From contig NZ_CP136420.1 in assembly GCF_045278715.1 (NCBI RefSeq), positions 2,418,001 through 2,482,000 of the forward strand: DNA of 64,000 nucleotides, in the 5' to 3' direction. Positions 15,521 to 24,131 of the stretch are shown piece after piece. This stretch comes from Neomoorella carbonis. Lineage in GTDB: Bacteria; Bacillota; DSM-521; Neomoorellales; Neomoorellaceae. Each line of letters opens with the position of its first letter. Position 1 is the stretch's first letter. The notes below the pieces were generated by a model. That model had not been told where the DNA came from, did not search any database, and saw nothing but the letters and a program-made list of their open reading frames with translations. Position numbers and translations under genes: made by a program.

Positions 15521-16942
15521 TCAGGCGGTTATAGGGATATCGACATAAATAGTTGTTCCCCGGGCAGGCGTGGATTCGATAATCACCTTTCCTCCCAGGA
15601 GGGCGGCCCGCTCGCGCATGCTAAAAAGCCCCAGCCCCTTTCTATAGGCGCTTGCTTCAGGATCAAAACCCCGGCCGTTATCCTCGACAATCAAACGCAA
15701 GGCCTCGCCGCGCGGTTCCAGGAGGATGCTGACTTCCGAGGCTTCAGCGTGTTTAATAACGTTATTCAGGGCTTCCTGGACAATACGGTAAATGGCCAGC
15801 TCTGCTTTGGGCGGCAGGCGTTTCTCCACCCCCCTGGCAGCCAGATGAATTTTAAGGTTAAATTTATCGCTGTAATCGCGCGCTATTTGTTGCAGGGCGC
15901 CGGTAAGACCGAGCTCGTCAAAAACAACAGGCCGGAGTTCCAGGGCCAGGCACCGCAATCCGGCCATGGCCTCCCCTAAAGCGGCCCTGATTTCGGCCAG
16001 GGACCGGGCTACTTCCTTCTCCCCTTGTACTTTATCCTCCAGGGCTTTTAAACGTAAGAGAATAGCCGTCAGGGCCCCTCCGGTATCATCGTGTAATTCC
16101 CGGGCGATACGCCGCCGCTCGGCTTCCTGGGCGGTAACTACCCTGTCAAGGAGTTCGGAGCGTAAATTGCTCAGCTCTTCAATCTCGGCTCGCGAGCGGC
16201 GCAAGCTGTCGAGCATGCGGTTAAAGGAGGCGGCCAGAAAGCCGAATTCATCATGCCCGCTAACAGTTACAGTGGTGTCCAGGTTTCCCTGGGCCACCGC
16301 CCTGGTGGCCCCCACCAGTTCCCGGATCGGCCTGGTTAAAATGGTCGTTAACATATAGGCCATTACTATAAAAAGAATGGAAAAAATGGTGATCATTATC
16401 ACAAAACGTGTTGTAGCGGCAAACACAGCCTGGCGCAAGCCCACTTCGGAAAGGCCGACATGGACCACCCCTAACTGGCCGCCGAAGACCGGTACAGCAG
16501 CGTCGTGAATTACCCCCTCATCCGTCAACAATAACTGCTGGCTTTCCTTTTTGCCCGGCGGAAGCTGGTTATAAGCCAGCAGATCTACGGGGAAACCGCC
16601 GTTAAAGGTATGGGAGAGGACGCGGCCCCAGGAGTCCTGGATATAAATATAACGAATATCCCTCCCGCTGGCCTGCATATCAAGGAGCATCTGGTGCAGG
16701 CCATAAAGGTTGCCGGTGAGCACCAGCTCGCTACCCTGGGCGGCCACGGCCCTTGCTGTTGCCAGGGAACGCTGGTCCAATTGCTGTCCCAGGGAAGTTA
16801 CCAGGACGGCCCTGGTCTGAAGGGCCATGGCCAGGCCCATAAAAATAATTATCGCCAGGACTAAAGCCAAAATTTTATGGCGAAAACTAAGGTTAGCTCC
16901 TATAACGCGAAGCTTTTCTCTTAAATCATGGCCGGAGTTCAC
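15521..16942 (-). CDS. Sensor histidine kinase, HisKA_3/NarX-like (473 aa)
   Basis: Membrane kinase: first helix about residues 25-45, an external domain of about 130 residues, second helix about 178-200, HAMP (to about 255), then the HisKA_3 dimerisation segment RRRIARELHDDTGGALTA with the phospho-His, and an ATPase domain ending with DNGRGFD and GLGLFSMRERA. GTG start overlaps the stop of the binding-protein gene by 4 bases (GTGA), so both are coupled. This suggests the lipoprotein binds ligand and signals through this kinase, like a TtrS sensor divided into two proteins. Confidence 0.92.
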   Translation of the reverse strand: MNSGHDLREKLRVIGANLSFRHKILALVLAIIIFMGLAMALQTRAVLVTSLGQQLDQRSLATARAVAAQGSELVLTGNLYGLHQMLLDMQASGRDIRYIYIQDSWGRVLSHTFNGGFPVDLLAYNQLPPGKKESQQLLLTDEGVIHDAAVPVFGGQLGVVHVGLSEVGLRQAVFAATTRFVIMITIFSILFIVMAYMLTTILTRPIRELVGATRAVAQGNLDTTVTVSGHDEFGFLAASFNRMLDSLRRSRAEIEELSNLRSELLDRVVTAQEAERRRIARELHDDTGGALTAILLRLKALEDKVQGEKEVARSLAEIRAALGEAMAGLRCLALELRPVVFDELGLTGALQQIARDYSDKFNLKIHLAARGVEKRLPPKAELAIYRIVQEALNNVIKHAEASEVSILLEPRGEALRLIVEDNGRGFDPEASAYRKGLGLFSMRERAALLGGKVIIESTPARGTTIYVDIPITA

Positions 16943-17889
16943 GGATACCCCACCTTACGGGCTATTTCCCTTACCGGGTTATAGGCCTCGTCGTTGATAG
17001 GTATAAAGCGCTCTATTCCCAGTTCGTTCAAAATTTTACGCCCGGTTTCCTTCTTATCCATTTGCAAAAAAGCTTCCCGGACCTTCGCCTTCAGGGCCGG
17101 TTCCAGGCCCGGGCGCACCACCACGGGCGGGGAGGCAAAATCGTCGGAGCTCTGGATGATTTTAACTTTGGCCGCTATTTCCGGGTGCTTTTTGGCAAAG
17201 GCCTCATATACCAGGCTGTCAACGGCAGCTCCATCTACAATGCCGTCGGCCACCGCCCTGATGGACTTGTCATGGCTGTAGGTAAAAATATAACTCTGAA
17301 AGAAGGTTTCCGGTCTCTCACCCTTCTGCTGGATATAATAAAGGGGCACCAGGCGACCGCTCATGGACATGGGATCGGAAAAAGCGAAACGCCGACCCTT
17401 CAGGCCCGCGAAATCCTGCACCGGGCTGGATTTAGGGACTATAATATAGGAGGCATACTTGGCCTGCCCGCCCACTTCGGAAGCAGCCACCAGTTCCATG
17501 CCGAAATCGCGCTGGCCTTTGACATAGGCATAGGTGCAAACAAAGGCTATATCGATGTCGCCGGAATTCATGAGGAGATTTACTTCAGCATAAGTTTGGC
17601 GGGTAATAAACTCAACCGGGTATCCAAGAAAATCCTCTAAGTATCTAGTGAGATCGGTATAAGCCTGATAACCCTCTTCCGGTGAAATCACCGGTGCCGC
17701 AGCAAGGCGTAAGGGGCGCTTTAATTCCCCCTCCAGAACAGAGCCGTTATAACTGGCCCCCGGATAATCGCTGCGCAAATCGTTGAGTTTGATTATCCCT
17801 TCACGGTTTGTTTTAGCGCATCCTGATAACAGTAATATGAGCAAAATAAACGCCAGGAATAAAATTAACTTTGACCGCCCGGTGGACAT
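16939..17889 (-). CDS. PhnD-like substrate-binding lipoprotein, probable sensor subunit (316 aa)
   Basis: Lipoprotein signal: LILFLAFILLILLLSGC, with lipobox LSGC near residue 24, so it is anchored outside the membrane. The mature part resembles PhnD/phosphonate-type binding proteins: FITRQTYAEVNLLMNSGDID, IAFVCTYAYV, and DGAAVDSLVYE. No transporter genes follow; instead a kinase and response regulator do. The same fold is the sensor domain of TtrS, and comparable binding proteins accompany arsenate and arsenite respiration sensors. It probably detects the oxyanion used by the adjacent enzyme. ATG at 17889. Confidence 0.85.
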   Translation of the reverse strand: MSTGRSKLILFLAFILLILLLSGCAKTNREGIIKLNDLRSDYPGASYNGSVLEGELKRPLRLAAAPVISPEEGYQAYTDLTRYLEDFLGYPVEFITRQTYAEVNLLMNSGDIDIAFVCTYAYVKGQRDFGMELVAASEVGGQAKYASYIIVPKSSPVQDFAGLKGRRFAFSDPMSMSGRLVPLYYIQQKGERPETFFQSYIFTYSHDKSIRAVADGIVDGAAVDSLVYEAFAKKHPEIAAKVKIIQSSDDFASPPVVVRPGLEPALKAKVREAFLQMDKKETGRKILNELGIERFIPINDEAYNPVREIARKVGYP

Positions 17890-17979
17890 CAGGTACAGCC
17901 GCCCCCCGATGCAACTTTAAAACAATTATAGCATAATTAATAAATCTGTACCCCTCTCCCGTCGATAAATAATCATTTT

Positions 17980-18014
17980 CCCTGGACCGGCGGTTTTAAC
18001 GCCGGACGGCCAGG
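17980..18014. terminator. GC-rich hairpin after the P-type ATPase gene
   Basis: CCCTGGACCGGCGG pairs with the region up to GGCCAGGG around a TTTTAA loop, with mismatches. It follows the ATPase stop by about 12 bases on the minus strand, but the tail is only moderately T-rich. Confidence 0.45.
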
Positions 18015-18025
18015 GGTGGCAAATG

Positions 18026-20117
18026 TTAAGCCTGTTCCGGCGGGACAGCCTTGCCGCCATACCCCAGTATCCTGGTGGCGTTGAAGATAGCTGCCAGCGT
18101 GACGCCTACATCGGCAAAAACGGCTTCCCAGATGGTGGCCACGCCAAAGGCTCCCAGGACAAGAAAGAATCCCTTGACGCCCAGGGCCAGGGCCACGTTT
18201 TGCCTGACGATGCAGCTTGTATGCCTGGCTATTTCTATCGCCATGGGGAGTTTGGAGGGGGCGTCCTCCATAAGGACCACATCGGCGGCCTCGATGGCGG
18301 CATCACTCCCTAAGCCGCCCATGGCCACCCCCACGTCGGCCCTGGTGATAACCGGGGCATCGTTGATGCCGTCGCCCACGAAGGCAATTTTCCGGCGGCG
18401 GTCAGGCAGAGCGGCCTGCAATTCCTCTACTTTCGCCACCTTGTCTTCCGGCAGGATCTCGGCAAAATAAGCGTCGACGCCCACTTCCTCAGCCACCCGG
18501 CGGGCCACCGTCTCCTCATCGCCGGTAAGCATCACTATTTTCTTTATACCCAGCTCCTTAAGCCTATTAATTGCCTCCCTGGCATCAGGCTTCACCTCAT
18601 CGGAAATGACGATGTAGCCGGCAAAGGTACCGTCAATGGCCACGTGGACGCCGGTGCCTGCCACATTGCAAACCTCATGGGCGATTCCTTCCCGGTGCAT
18701 TAAACGATCGTTACCGGCCAGGACCCTTTTCCCATCGACCACGGCGCTGATACCGTGGCCGGGAATTTCCCGGTATTCACCGATCCTCTCGGGGTCAATC
18801 TCCTGGCCGTAGGCCGTCCGGATGGACTGGGCGATGGGATGGCTGGAGTAGACCTCGGCGGCGGCGGCAGCTGCCAGGAGTTCGTCTTCCTGAAAACCGT
18901 TGGATGGAACCACCTGCGTCACCCGGAAAACTCCTTTCGTCAGGGTACCGGTTTTATCAAAAACCACGGTATGCAGGCCGGTCAGGGCGTCCAAGAAGTT
19001 AGCGCCCTTGACCAGGATGCCCTGGCGGGAAGCTGCGCCGATGCCACCGAAGTATCCCAGGGGAATAGAAACTACCAGGGCGCAGGGGCAGGAGATGACC
19101 AGTAGTACGAGGGCGCGGTAAACCCACGTAGCGAAGGTGGCTCCGGGAAACACCAGGGGCGGGATGACCGCCAGGGCCAGGGCTCCCAGGACGACCACCG
19201 GGGTGTAGTAGCGGGAAAAGGCAGTGATAAACTGCTCCGTCGGGGCTTTACGGGCCGCGGCGTTTTCTACCAGCTCCAGGATGCGTGCCACAGAGGATTC
19301 GCCGAAGGGCCTCGTCACTTTGACGGTCAGTAGGCCCTGGCCGTTAATCATCCCGGCCAGGATTTTTTCCCCTTTTTCCACCTTGCGGGGAACAGCTTCC
19401 CCCGTCAGGGCCGAGGTGTCGACAAAGGAAACGCCCTCCACCACCTCGCCGTCCAGGGGCACTCTCTCCCGGCTTGACAACAATAGTTTGCCCGACCTCT
19501 ACCTCCTCCGGCGGCACCTGTTTCGTTTCCCCGTTTAGCTTCAGGTTGGCGTATTCCGGCCGGATGTCCAGAAGGGCGGCAATGGAGCGGCGGGAGCGAT
19601 TGACAGCCCGCTCCTGGAAATACTCGCCCACAGCATAAAAGAGCATCACCGCTGCCGCTTCGGGTAGCTGGTGAATGGCAATGGCGCCAATAGTGGCAAT
19701 GGTCATCAGGAAGTTTTCGTCAAAAAACTGGCTCCAGGTCAGATTGCGCACGGCTGTCGTGAGCACCCGCCAGCTTACCAGGAAGTAGGAGGACAAAAGA
19801 ATCGTATACTCGGCCCACGCGTAAGGAGTGCGATGAAGCTGCTCGTTAAAAATAAACCCTATTGCCAGGAGAAGGCCTGCAACTAAGATGATATATAATT
19901 GGGACTCCGACCTCTGGCTGGTAGTATCTACAATATTCACGCCGGGTTCGACCCGGGCGATGACCTCCCGGGCCGCCGGTAGCAGTTCCGGGGGCAGGTC
20001 TAAGCTCTGGTTGGCGAAGTTAACGGTAACCTTTTCTAAACCTTTAACTTTACGCAGTTCTCGCTCAATCCTGGCAGCGCAACTGGCGCAATCCAGTCCC
20101 TCCAGGGTGTAACGCAT
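18026..20117 (-). pseudogene. cadA: CadA-type P1B-ATPase with a one-base frameshift
   Basis: Two overlapping frames together make a full heavy-metal ATPase of about 697 residues. The first part (20117 to about 19467) has the metal-binding domain motif GLDCASCAARIE and runs to TIVVKPGE. The second part (about 19467 to 18026) continues RVPLDGEVVEG, LTGEAVP, the transport motif ISCPCALVVS, phosphorylation site FDKTGTLT, SSHPIAQS and GDGINDAP. The break is at a GAGAGAG run, where one base is missing. All catalytic motifs survive, so this may be a recent mutation, a phase-variable run or a sequencing error. It exported Zn(II), Cd(II) or Pb(II). A CadC-like repressor precedes it by 11 bases. Confidence 0.85.
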
Positions 20118-20128
20118 ACCTTGGCCTC

Positions 20129-20605
20129 CTATCTCCCCTCAGCAAAGTGGGCCTGCGCCTCGCGGATCAGGTTTAGGATGTGCTCATCGTCCAGCGAATA
20201 ATAGACCATCTTGCCGTCCCGGCGGTACTTGACCAGGCGTAAAGCTTTCAGCAGGCGCAGGTGGTGGGAGACGGCAGGTAAACTCGTGTCCAGGAGCGCG
20301 GCCAGATCACACACGCAAAGTTCCTGGTGGGCCAGCAGATAGAGGATTTTGGTCCGGGTTTCGTCCCCGAGGACCTTAAAAATTTCCGATAAACCGGCTA
20401 CATCCAGCACCCTGTCCTTCAGGTGCTCAAGGTGGCCGGAAGGACAGAAGGTGTCGCAGAGGTCAATTATCGCACTACGTTTTATAATTCTTGGAGAAAA
20501 TAGAAAAGGAAGCTTATAGCTTCCCACGATACATATCTTTTGCGGTAGGTACCCGCACCAGGGGTTGCAGCCCGGTCTAACTTCCCTTCCTTTCATCTTT
20601 ACCAT
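20129..20605 (-). CDS. CadC/SmtB-type metal repressor (start uncertain)
   Basis: Winged-helix repressor. An N-terminal cysteine pair LCDTFC and the recognition-region pair ELCVCDL form the CadC-type soft-metal site; the C-terminal DDEH and following EAQAH form the alpha-5 zinc site of CzrA/SmtB. Helix-turn-helix: TSLPAVSHHLRLLKAL. The frame is open from 20605, but that upstream part overlaps the preceding gene and an obvious terminator at 20501-20525, so true translation more likely starts below about 20490 at a non-ATG codon. It precedes the cadA gene by 11 bases and should repress it. Confidence 0.75.
   Translation of the reverse strand: MVKMKGREVRPGCNPWCGYLPQKICIVGSYKLPFLFSPRIIKRSAIIDLCDTFCPSGHLEHLKDRVLDVAGLSEIFKVLGDETRTKILYLLAHQELCVCDLAALLDTSLPAVSHHLRLLKALRLVKYRRDGKMVYYSLDDEHILNLIREAQAHFAEGR
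20501..20525 (-). terminator. Terminator after the ArsR gene
   Basis: Minus-strand GGAAGCT-ATA-AGCTTCC perfect 7-base stem followed by TTTTCTATTTT. It stands about 52 bases after the ArsR stop and within the open frame of the CadC-like gene, and argues for a later start of that gene. Confidence 0.7.
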
Positions 20606-20921
20606 GTCGCCCCTGCAGTTCCGCCATGGTGGTGGCTATTTCGCGGGTCAAAATACCGCCCACCAGGTCCAGAACCTCGAAGATTTCCGGGTGCTTAACC
20701 CGGTAGAGAACCTTTAAACCTTCTTTGCGGGTAATGACAATGTCTTCCTTGCGCAGCACGGCCAGGTGCTGGGAGATATTCGGTTGCTCCAGTTCCAGGT
20801 CTTCTATAAACTCGCAGACACACTTCTCCCCCTGGCGCAGTTGTTCCAGGATCCTCACCCGAGTCGGGTGGGCCAGGGCTTTAAAAAATTCCGCCTTCAG
20901 GCTGTAGAGTCTCTCAGCCAA
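20577..20921 (-). CDS. ArsR/SmtB-family metal-responsive repressor, second copy (114 aa)
   Basis: Close paralogue of the repressor at 845-1177: both carry LKAEFFKALAHPTRVRI, GEKCVCEF/GERCVCEL and LEQPNISQHLAVLRK. TTG start at 20921 with AGGAGG 7 bases upstream. Its promoter contains the palindromic element shared with the permease promoter at 9236-9275, which points to self-regulation and co-regulation of the distant permease. The CxC site suggests As(III), Sb(III) or Cd(II) sensing. Confidence 0.9.
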   Translation of the reverse strand: MAERLYSLKAEFFKALAHPTRVRILEQLRQGEKCVCEFIEDLELEQPNISQHLAVLRKEDIVITRKEGLKVLYRVKHPEIFEVLDLVGGILTREIATTMAELQGRHGKDERKGS

Positions 20922-20949
20922 TGAATATCCTCCTTATATGCGAATTTCT

Positions 20950-20987
20950 GCATATATTAGTTTATGCTTTAAAATCTGGATTGTCAA
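20950..20987 (-). promoter_or_regulatory. ArsR gene promoter with palindromic operator
   Basis: Minus-strand TTGACA (20982-20987), 17-base spacer, TAAACT (20959-20964). GCATA (20950-20954) and TATGC (20963-20967) bracket the -10 region as an inverted repeat that contains ATATATTAGT. Confidence 0.75.
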
Positions 20988-21034
20988 GGACCAGGGTCCA
21001 GCCGGGTGGTAAACAGGCTTCCGGCATTTTACCG

Positions 21035-21066
21035 AAAAAAGAGGCTTTATGGCCCCTGCCCTCTTC
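21035..21066 (-). terminator. Terminator after the DUF401 gene
   Basis: Minus-strand AGAGG...GCCTCTTTTTT hairpin beginning 10 bases after the stop codon, with a six-T tail. Confidence 0.7.
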
Positions 21067-21075
21067 CTGAAGGGG

Positions 21076-22287
21076 TCACCACACCAGATACGCGGCCATA
21101 GCTACCGCCAGGAGGGCCGCCTCCGGGCCGACCATCATCCTGAGCACCTTGCGCAGGTCGGCCTTAAAAAAATCCACGGTGAGGGCCAGGCAGAGGTGCA
21201 TGGGGGTCAACATGTTTCCGGTAAAGCCGGCTATAAAAATGAATACCGTCAGGGGCAGGCTCATCTGGCCGCCAACGGCAGTCATGACAATGGGAAAAGC
21301 AATCCCGACGTAGGCTACCGTCAGACCGGTCAGCATGCCCACCAGGAAACTTATGAGGCCGAAAATTAAAAATTCGGGTACAGGCAGCATGGCCAGTAAA
21401 GCAGGGAGGCCCTCGACCGCCCGGGTATCTACCAGTACCTCCTTGAAGAGCATTACCCCCCATACCAGCAGGAGGGTTTTTACGGCTATGGCCTCCCGGC
21501 ACAGGTGCCAGAATTTTAACGGTGTATAGCGGTGTCGCACCAGCAGGAAAAGGAGTACTACTCCCACTGCCAGGCCGACCTCCACCTGGAAAACCAGTAC
21601 CAGGGCCACCACCACCAGTACCGGCAGGATGCTGAGGAAGAGTTCCCCGGCCAGGGCGCGGCGACCGGCCGGCAAGCCTTCCCATTCTTCTCCTTCCGGC
21701 TCGATTTTTACTCGCCGCAGGGCGGGTATTCCCAGCAAGATGACCAGCAGGCCATAGGGAGCCAGGGCAGCAATGAGGCGGGGTAAAGGGATCCCGCTGA
21801 GGCGGGAGGCCAGCAGGACCCCGGGGTAAAGGGGAAGGAAGTACTCCCAGATATGACGGTAGTAGTAGTTGATAAAGCTCTTTTCTTCGGCGGCTATAGC
21901 AGTACGCGCCGCCGCCTGCCCCACCAGAGGAGCGGAAAACAGCGCGCCCCCTGCCGAAGGCATGAGGCCGATGAAGGCCGGCAACAGAGCCATCACTAGC
22001 CGCCGGTTGCGGATGAGGCCCCGCAACCCCTGCAACATCCTCTCCAGGTAACCCTGTTCTCCCAGGAGGTGTTCAAAGATCATAATGAGGGCCAGGATAA
22101 CTTCCAGCTCTAAGGTAGCCGGACTTTTGGTGGCCTGCCAGGCCATGCCCAGGAAAGCAACGGGATCGGTGTGGTAAAGGCCGGCCAGGAGGAGCGAACT
22201 GCCGAGCATCACCGGTCCCAGAGGCGCCCGCCGCCCCAGGAGCACCATCATTAACCCGAACACCAACAACAGCTTGAGCCCTTCCAA
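21076..22287 (-). CDS. DUF401 family integral membrane protein (403 aa)
   Basis: About ten to twelve hydrophobic helices. Family-type segments include LMPSAGGALFSAPLV, the YRHIWEYFLPLYPG stretch and FLVGMLTGLTVAYVGIAFPIV, with GNMLTPMHLCLALT near the C-terminus; the arrangement recalls ion-transporter superfamily permeases. No substrate is known for DUF401. TTG start at 22287 with AAGGGGA upstream. It stands alone under its own promoter, which contains an AT-rich palindrome resembling Fur-type sites, so a role in metal transport is conceivable but unproven. Confidence 0.8.
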   Translation of the reverse strand: MEGLKLLLVFGLMMVLLGRRAPLGPVMLGSSLLLAGLYHTDPVAFLGMAWQATKSPATLELEVILALIMIFEHLLGEQGYLERMLQGLRGLIRNRRLVMALLPAFIGLMPSAGGALFSAPLVGQAAARTAIAAEEKSFINYYYRHIWEYFLPLYPGVLLASRLSGIPLPRLIAALAPYGLLVILLGIPALRRVKIEPEGEEWEGLPAGRRALAGELFLSILPVLVVVALVLVFQVEVGLAVGVVLLFLLVRHRYTPLKFWHLCREAIAVKTLLLVWGVMLFKEVLVDTRAVEGLPALLAMLPVPEFLIFGLISFLVGMLTGLTVAYVGIAFPIVMTAVGGQMSLPLTVFIFIAGFTGNMLTPMHLCLALTVDFFKADLRKVLRMMVGPEAALLAVAMAAYLVW

Positions 22288-22326
22288 CGACGTCCCCTTC
22301 TCTATACAATACAGTTAAGTTACCAC

Positions 22327-22369
22327 TTATAATAATCATTATAATAATCACGCCGTCGCAATAAATCAA
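22327..22369 (-). promoter_or_regulatory. DUF401 gene promoter with AT-rich palindrome
   Basis: Minus-strand TTGATT (22364-22369), 17-base spacer, TATTAT (22341-22346). TTATAAT-AATC-ATTATAA (22327-22344) is a perfect inverted repeat starting at the -10 element, similar in composition to Fur-family boxes. Confidence 0.6.
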
Positions 22370-22495
22370 GGGGTATTACTTCCGGGGAGCAGAAAATTCC
22401 GGACACTTATCAAGGTCACCCCTGCCGGGCAGCCGGGGCGGCGTAGTTTATTAAGGGGCCCGAAATTTTACCGGTTTACAGTAAAAAGCAGAATT

Positions 22496-22526
22496 AAAAA
22501 GACGGGGCTGAGGCCCCATCTTTTCT
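22496..22526. terminator. Terminator after the DUF6485 gene
   Basis: AGACGGGGC-TGAG-GCCCCATCT hairpin with A-run before and T-run after, so it can act on both strands. It follows the small cysteine-rich protein gene by about 35 bases. Confidence 0.8.
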
Positions 22527-22560
22527 TTCTACTACCTTCTTGCCAGGTTTGCCCTTCGCT

Positions 22561-22761
22561 TCAGGCACGACTACTACAGGCTATAAAGCGTGCAAGGCTG
22601 CGATCGTAAGTTCTTTCTATTTCCGGCGGAAAAAGACAGCCCGGCAGCTCGCCATGTTGGCGGTGATAGGTTATACACTCACAGCATTTACCCTTGCGGC
22701 TGCAGGGTTCATAGGTACAGGTGCACCTATCCTTATTGGCCTGCAGATTGCACTGCGCCAT
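22561..22761 (-). CDS. DUF6485 cysteine-rich small protein (66 aa)
   Basis: Reads CNLQANKDRCTCTYEPCSRKG, then CCECITYHRQHGELPGCLFP and PEIERTYDRS, matching the compact DUF6485 family of anaerobes. Nine cysteines in the first 42 residues suggest a metal site, probably zinc or iron-sulfur. It starts 11 bases after the flavin reductase gene, with GGTGAGAA before the ATG, so the two are one operon. Function unknown. Confidence 0.75.
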   Translation of the reverse strand: MAQCNLQANKDRCTCTYEPCSRKGKCCECITYHRQHGELPGCLFPPEIERTYDRSLARFIACSSRA

Positions 22762-22772
22762 TTTCTCACCCT

Positions 22773-23261
22773 TTACCGGTCCCAGCGAGCGAAATTATGT
22801 TCAACGTAGAGAAGGGGTTTTTTATCGCTGCTGACATTGGCCGCCACCACCTGGCCGACAACAATCACATGATCCCCATTCTGGTAACGGCCGCTGACCT
22901 TGCACTCCAGGTTGGCCAGGGCATCTTTTACCCTGGGAGTGGCAACCACCGTCGCCGGTTCGGTAGCAATACCAAGTTCCTTAATTTTATCCACGTTCCG
23001 CCCCGAATGGGTGCCGCAGAAGACAGCGATATTCTCCTGATCTTCGGCCAGGATGGAAAGAACAAACTCCCCGGCGGCATCCAGCAGCTCCAGCACATAG
23101 CGATTGGGGTGCAGGGCCACCATCACCTGGGGCGGGTCGGAGGATTCCTGGGTAAACCAGGCCACGGTGGTCAGGTCGTGTTTTTCCCCTTTCTTGACAC
23201 CCACCAGGCCGCACGGGCAGGCGATCTTGCCCAGAGCACGGGTAATCTCTCCACTGCTCAT
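22773..23261 (-). CDS. Flavin reductase-like FMN-binding protein (162 aa)
   Basis: Flavin-reductase-like domain of the split-barrel fold: LTTVAWFTQESSDPPQVMVAL, then NRYVLELLDAAGEFVLSILA and CGTHSGRNVDK. Members reduce or carry FMN and act as NAD(P)H:flavin oxidoreductases or High Molecular Weight rubredoxin-like modules. No rubredoxin domain is fused here. ATG at 23261 with GGAG about 10 bases upstream. The partner gene is the DUF6485 protein. Confidence 0.85.
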   Translation of the reverse strand: MSSGEITRALGKIACPCGLVGVKKGEKHDLTTVAWFTQESSDPPQVMVALHPNRYVLELLDAAGEFVLSILAEDQENIAVFCGTHSGRNVDKIKELGIATEPATVVATPRVKDALANLECKVSGRYQNGDHVIVVGQVVAANVSSDKKPLLYVEHNFARWDR

Positions 23262-23344
23262 TATGGTTCAGCTCCTTCCTGCATAAAACAGGGTTTTTCC
23301 TTCTTTATTTTACCTGAAAGCGGGGTGGAAGGCAATGACTGGTG

Positions 23345-24085
23345 CTATGCCGGCGGGTTTAATTCCCGCAGCCTTTCTATTTCTTCTTCCGTCAATTCAC
23401 GGTACTCCCCCGGCTTTAATAGTTTGTCCAGGACTAAAGGCCCTATAGCAATCCGCTTGAGATAGATTACTTTTTTGCCCACAGCGGCAAACATGCGCTT
23501 TACCTGGTGATATTTTCCCTCAAAAATAGTGAGTTCAACCTCCGCTTCCGGTCCGGGAGAGAGAATTTTTAACTCACCCGGCATGGTACGGTAGCCGTCA
23601 TCTAAGATTACCCCCCGGCGAAACGCTTCGGCATCATTTTCTGTAACCATACCGCCTACCACTACATAATACGTTTTGGGCACATGTTTTTTGGGTGACA
23701 GGAGCTGATGGGCCAGCTTGCCGTCGTTGGTAAGTAAAAGCAATCCCTCGGCGTCTTTGTCCAACCGCCCGACAGGAAATGGATGAAAGGCACGGTACCG
23801 GGGTGGGAGCAGGTCAACTACTACTTTCGCGAATCTATCCTCAGTGGCGGACAGAACACCCCGCGGCTTATTTAGCATTAAATAGATGTACTGTCTGTAC
23901 GCTAAGGGTTCGCCGTTCACTTCAATAAGGTCACAGCCGGGCAAAACATGTAACCCCGGGTCCCCGGCCGGCCTGCCGTTGACCTGCACTCTTTTTTCTT
24001 TTATCAGCTTCCTTATCTCTTTGCGCGTGCCCAACCCCATATGGGCCAGCACTCTATCCAGGCGCTGCCGCTCTTTTGCCGCCAT
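23345..24085 (-). CDS. RsuA/RluB-family rRNA pseudouridine synthase (246 aa)
   Basis: Isomerises a uridine in ribosomal RNA. N-terminal S4 RNA-binding domain (LDRVLAHMGLGTRKEIRKLI, residues 8-27) and catalytic domain with PVGRLDKDAEGLLLLTNDG, where the Asp of GRLDKD is the catalytic residue; KMYHQVKRMF-type stretch appears as KYHQVKRMFAAVG. ATG at 24085 is preferred because GAGGT precedes it by 7 bases; an open frame extends nine codons further. It follows truD by 46 bases in the same direction, grouping two pseudouridine synthases. Which rRNA position it modifies cannot be told. Confidence 0.9.
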   Translation of the reverse strand: MAAKERQRLDRVLAHMGLGTRKEIRKLIKEKRVQVNGRPAGDPGLHVLPGCDLIEVNGEPLAYRQYIYLMLNKPRGVLSATEDRFAKVVVDLLPPRYRAFHPFPVGRLDKDAEGLLLLTNDGKLAHQLLSPKKHVPKTYYVVVGGMVTENDAEAFRRGVILDDGYRTMPGELKILSPGPEAEVELTIFEGKYHQVKRMFAAVGKKVIYLKRIAIGPLVLDKLLKPGEYRELTEEEIERLRELNPPA

Positions 24086-24131
24086 TTTTCTTACCTCACC
24101 GCTTTTTCCCAAACGCCGGCCATGTCAGTCG

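Noticed and set aside
19455..19475. Programmed frameshifting in cadA
   Set aside because: There is no slippery heptamer or downstream structure typical of known cases; mutation or read error is simpler.
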